In this document: piece by piece, positions 63,088 to 64,000 of the stretch
Numbering within the stretch: the stretch's first letter is position 1
Layout of the letters: each line of letters opens with the position of its first letter
Source of the DNA: a bacterium C-53
GTDB lineage: Bacteria; Bacillota; Clostridia; Lachnospirales; Lachnospiraceae
DNA length: 64,000 nucleotides
Reading direction: 5' to 3'
Assembly (NCBI GenBank): GCA_003612525.1
Contig: RAZD01000018.1
Coordinates: 1-64,000, forward strand
Made by a program: the position numbers and the translations under genes
The notes under the pieces: generated by a model
The model's input: the letters and a program-made list of their open reading frames with translations, nothing else
Databases searched by the model: none
What the model was told of the DNA's origin: nothing

Positions 63088-64000
63088 TTTCATTCCCTCC
63101 AGATGCCAAATCCAGAATATAATTCTGGTTAAATTCTTCTTTGGCCACTTCTCCTGTTTTCACACCTTCATAAATAACGACAATACGGTCGGACATTCCC
63201 ATCAGCTCCGGCATATCCGACGACACCATGATAATGGACTTGCCGCCTTCCACCAGTTCATTCATGAGCTTATAAATTTCCTGCTTCGCTCCTACGTCAA
63301 TTCCTCTCGTAGGTTCATCAAATATAATAATTTCACTGTTCGCCGCAAGCGTCTTGGCAATTACTACCTTCTGCTGGTTTCCTCCGCTCAGATTCCTGAC
63401 TCTCTGATCAAGGCTTGGCGTCTTAATGCCGAATTTCTTCTGATAATCGGCAGCCGTCTCATTCTCTTTTTTCTCATCTACAAAGATACCGTTGGAAAAA
63501 GCTTTCAAATTATTGATAATCGTATTCCATTTAATTGACATGGGAAGAAAGACTCCCTGCGCCTTACGGTCCTCAGGGATATACCCAATGCCGCTGGCAA
63601 TCGCATCGTTACAGGAATGGATCTGTACTTCCTGACCATGCAGAAAAATTTTGCCGGATTCCATAGGGTCCGCACCGTAGATCACACGCATCAGCTCTGT
63701 ACGGCCTGCACCCACAAGACCCGCGAATCCGAGAATCTCTCCTTTATGCAGGGTAAATGAAATGTCTTTATCACCGTTGCCATACAGATGCTCCACTCGA
63801 AGCACTTCTTCTCCCAAATCGGTATTCCGGGACGGAAACGTCTCTTTCAGCTCCCTTCCTGCCATCATCGCAATCAGTTTCTGCCGGTCAATATCCTGTA
63901 TTTTCTCTGTCCCGACATAAGCGCCGTCGCGCATAACCGTCACACGGTCCGCAAGTTCAAACAATTCCTCCAGGCGGTGTGAAATATAAATAATCGTAAC
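63059..64000 (-). CDS. Sugar ABC transporter ATP-binding protein (RbsA/MglA type), cut by the window edge
   Basis: The last 313 residues of a double ATPase are visible, reading off the window at 64000. The end of the first cassette appears as IYISHRLEELFELADRVTVM, the second has FAGLVGAGRTELMRVIYG (degenerate Walker A), IGYIPEDRKAQGVFLPMS, NLSGGNQQKVVIAKTLA and IIIFDEPTRGIDVGA. Such proteins drive uptake of ribose, galactose or related sugars with the RbsC-type permease downstream. The substrate-binding protein is outside the window. Confidence 0.93.
   Translation of the reverse strand, partial: VTIIYISHRLEELFELADRVTVMRDGAYVGTEKIQDIDRQKLIAMMAGRELKETFPSRNTDLGEEVLRVEHLYGNGDKDISFTLHKGEILGFAGLVGAGRTELMRVIYGADPMESGKIFLHGQEVQIHSCNDAIASGIGYIPEDRKAQGVFLPMSIKWNTIINNLKAFSNGIFVDEKKENETAADYQKKFGIKTPSLDQRVRNLSGGNQQKVVIAKTLAANSEIIIFDEPTRGIDVGAKQEIYKLMNELVEGGKSIIMVSSDMPELMGMSDRIVVIYEGVKTGEVAKEEFNQNYILDLASGGNENGTDEKNMD

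Overview
The window looks like chromosome of a gut Lachnospiraceae or closely related anaerobic Clostridia. The signs are the [FeFe]-hydrogenase maturases HydE, HydG and HydF, AddAB, an aspS-gatCAB operon behind a T-box, LL-diaminopimelate aminotransferase (DapL), ammonia-dependent AsnA, an ANTAR protein behind glutamine synthetase, two methyl-accepting chemotaxis proteins, and small families typical of this group (DUF6062-, DUF6106-, DUF6472- and DUF2500-like). Most genes lie on the minus strand. No rRNA, tRNA or CRISPR array was seen.

Positions 1-4,900 are accessory DNA: the start of an IS1182-type transposase, an ABC exporter operon with a regulator that carries a copy of the same promoter/operator, and the eroded end of a mobilisable transposon (mobC, a TnpW-like stub and a serine recombinase with two deletions and two frameshifts). 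From 4,900 to 13,100 come a chemoreceptor, an AlbA_2/ATPase regulator, and a minus-strand cluster of ADP-ribosylglycohydrolase, PfkB kinase, PnuC-type transporter, GntR regulator, thiamine pyrophosphokinase and a Cys-rich small protein, driven by a consensus promoter with a palindrome just downstream.

From 13,100 to 16,900 lie hydE-hydG-hydF, with hydE apparently leaderless. A MATE pump and addB-addA follow, then a 51-codon small ORF, a second chemoreceptor, and the aspS-gatC-gatA-gatB operon. The aspS leader has a T-box with GAAC at the likely specifier, and its AspRS carries the His seen in non-discriminating enzymes. Between 33,500 and 35,000 is a small accessory patch (possible integrase tail, RhuM protein, UvrD-helicase tail).

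From 35,000 to 50,600 the content is mainly core metabolism and repair: a ROK fructokinase, dapL and dapF, an ANTAR protein with glnA behind an attenuator, a GH13 glycosidase, a nuclease-XPD helicase fusion, a His-less HPr-like protein, a repair pair behind SOS-like boxes, asnA and a second MATE pump. From 50,600 to 64,000 come a DUF6062-like gene, a TetR gene with its operator, a cluster of DnaA boxes, methionine aminopeptidase, a Na/Pi cotransporter, guaB and part of a sugar ABC transporter.

The most unusual system is at 54,082-56,773. A PhoR-like transmembrane sensor is fused directly to a PhoB-type winged helix with no kinase or receiver. It lies in one operon with a Na/Pi-cotransporter-PhoU protein, and four hexamers resembling Pho boxes, exactly 11 bp apart, precede that operon. 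This suggests a membrane-bound one-component phosphate regulator.
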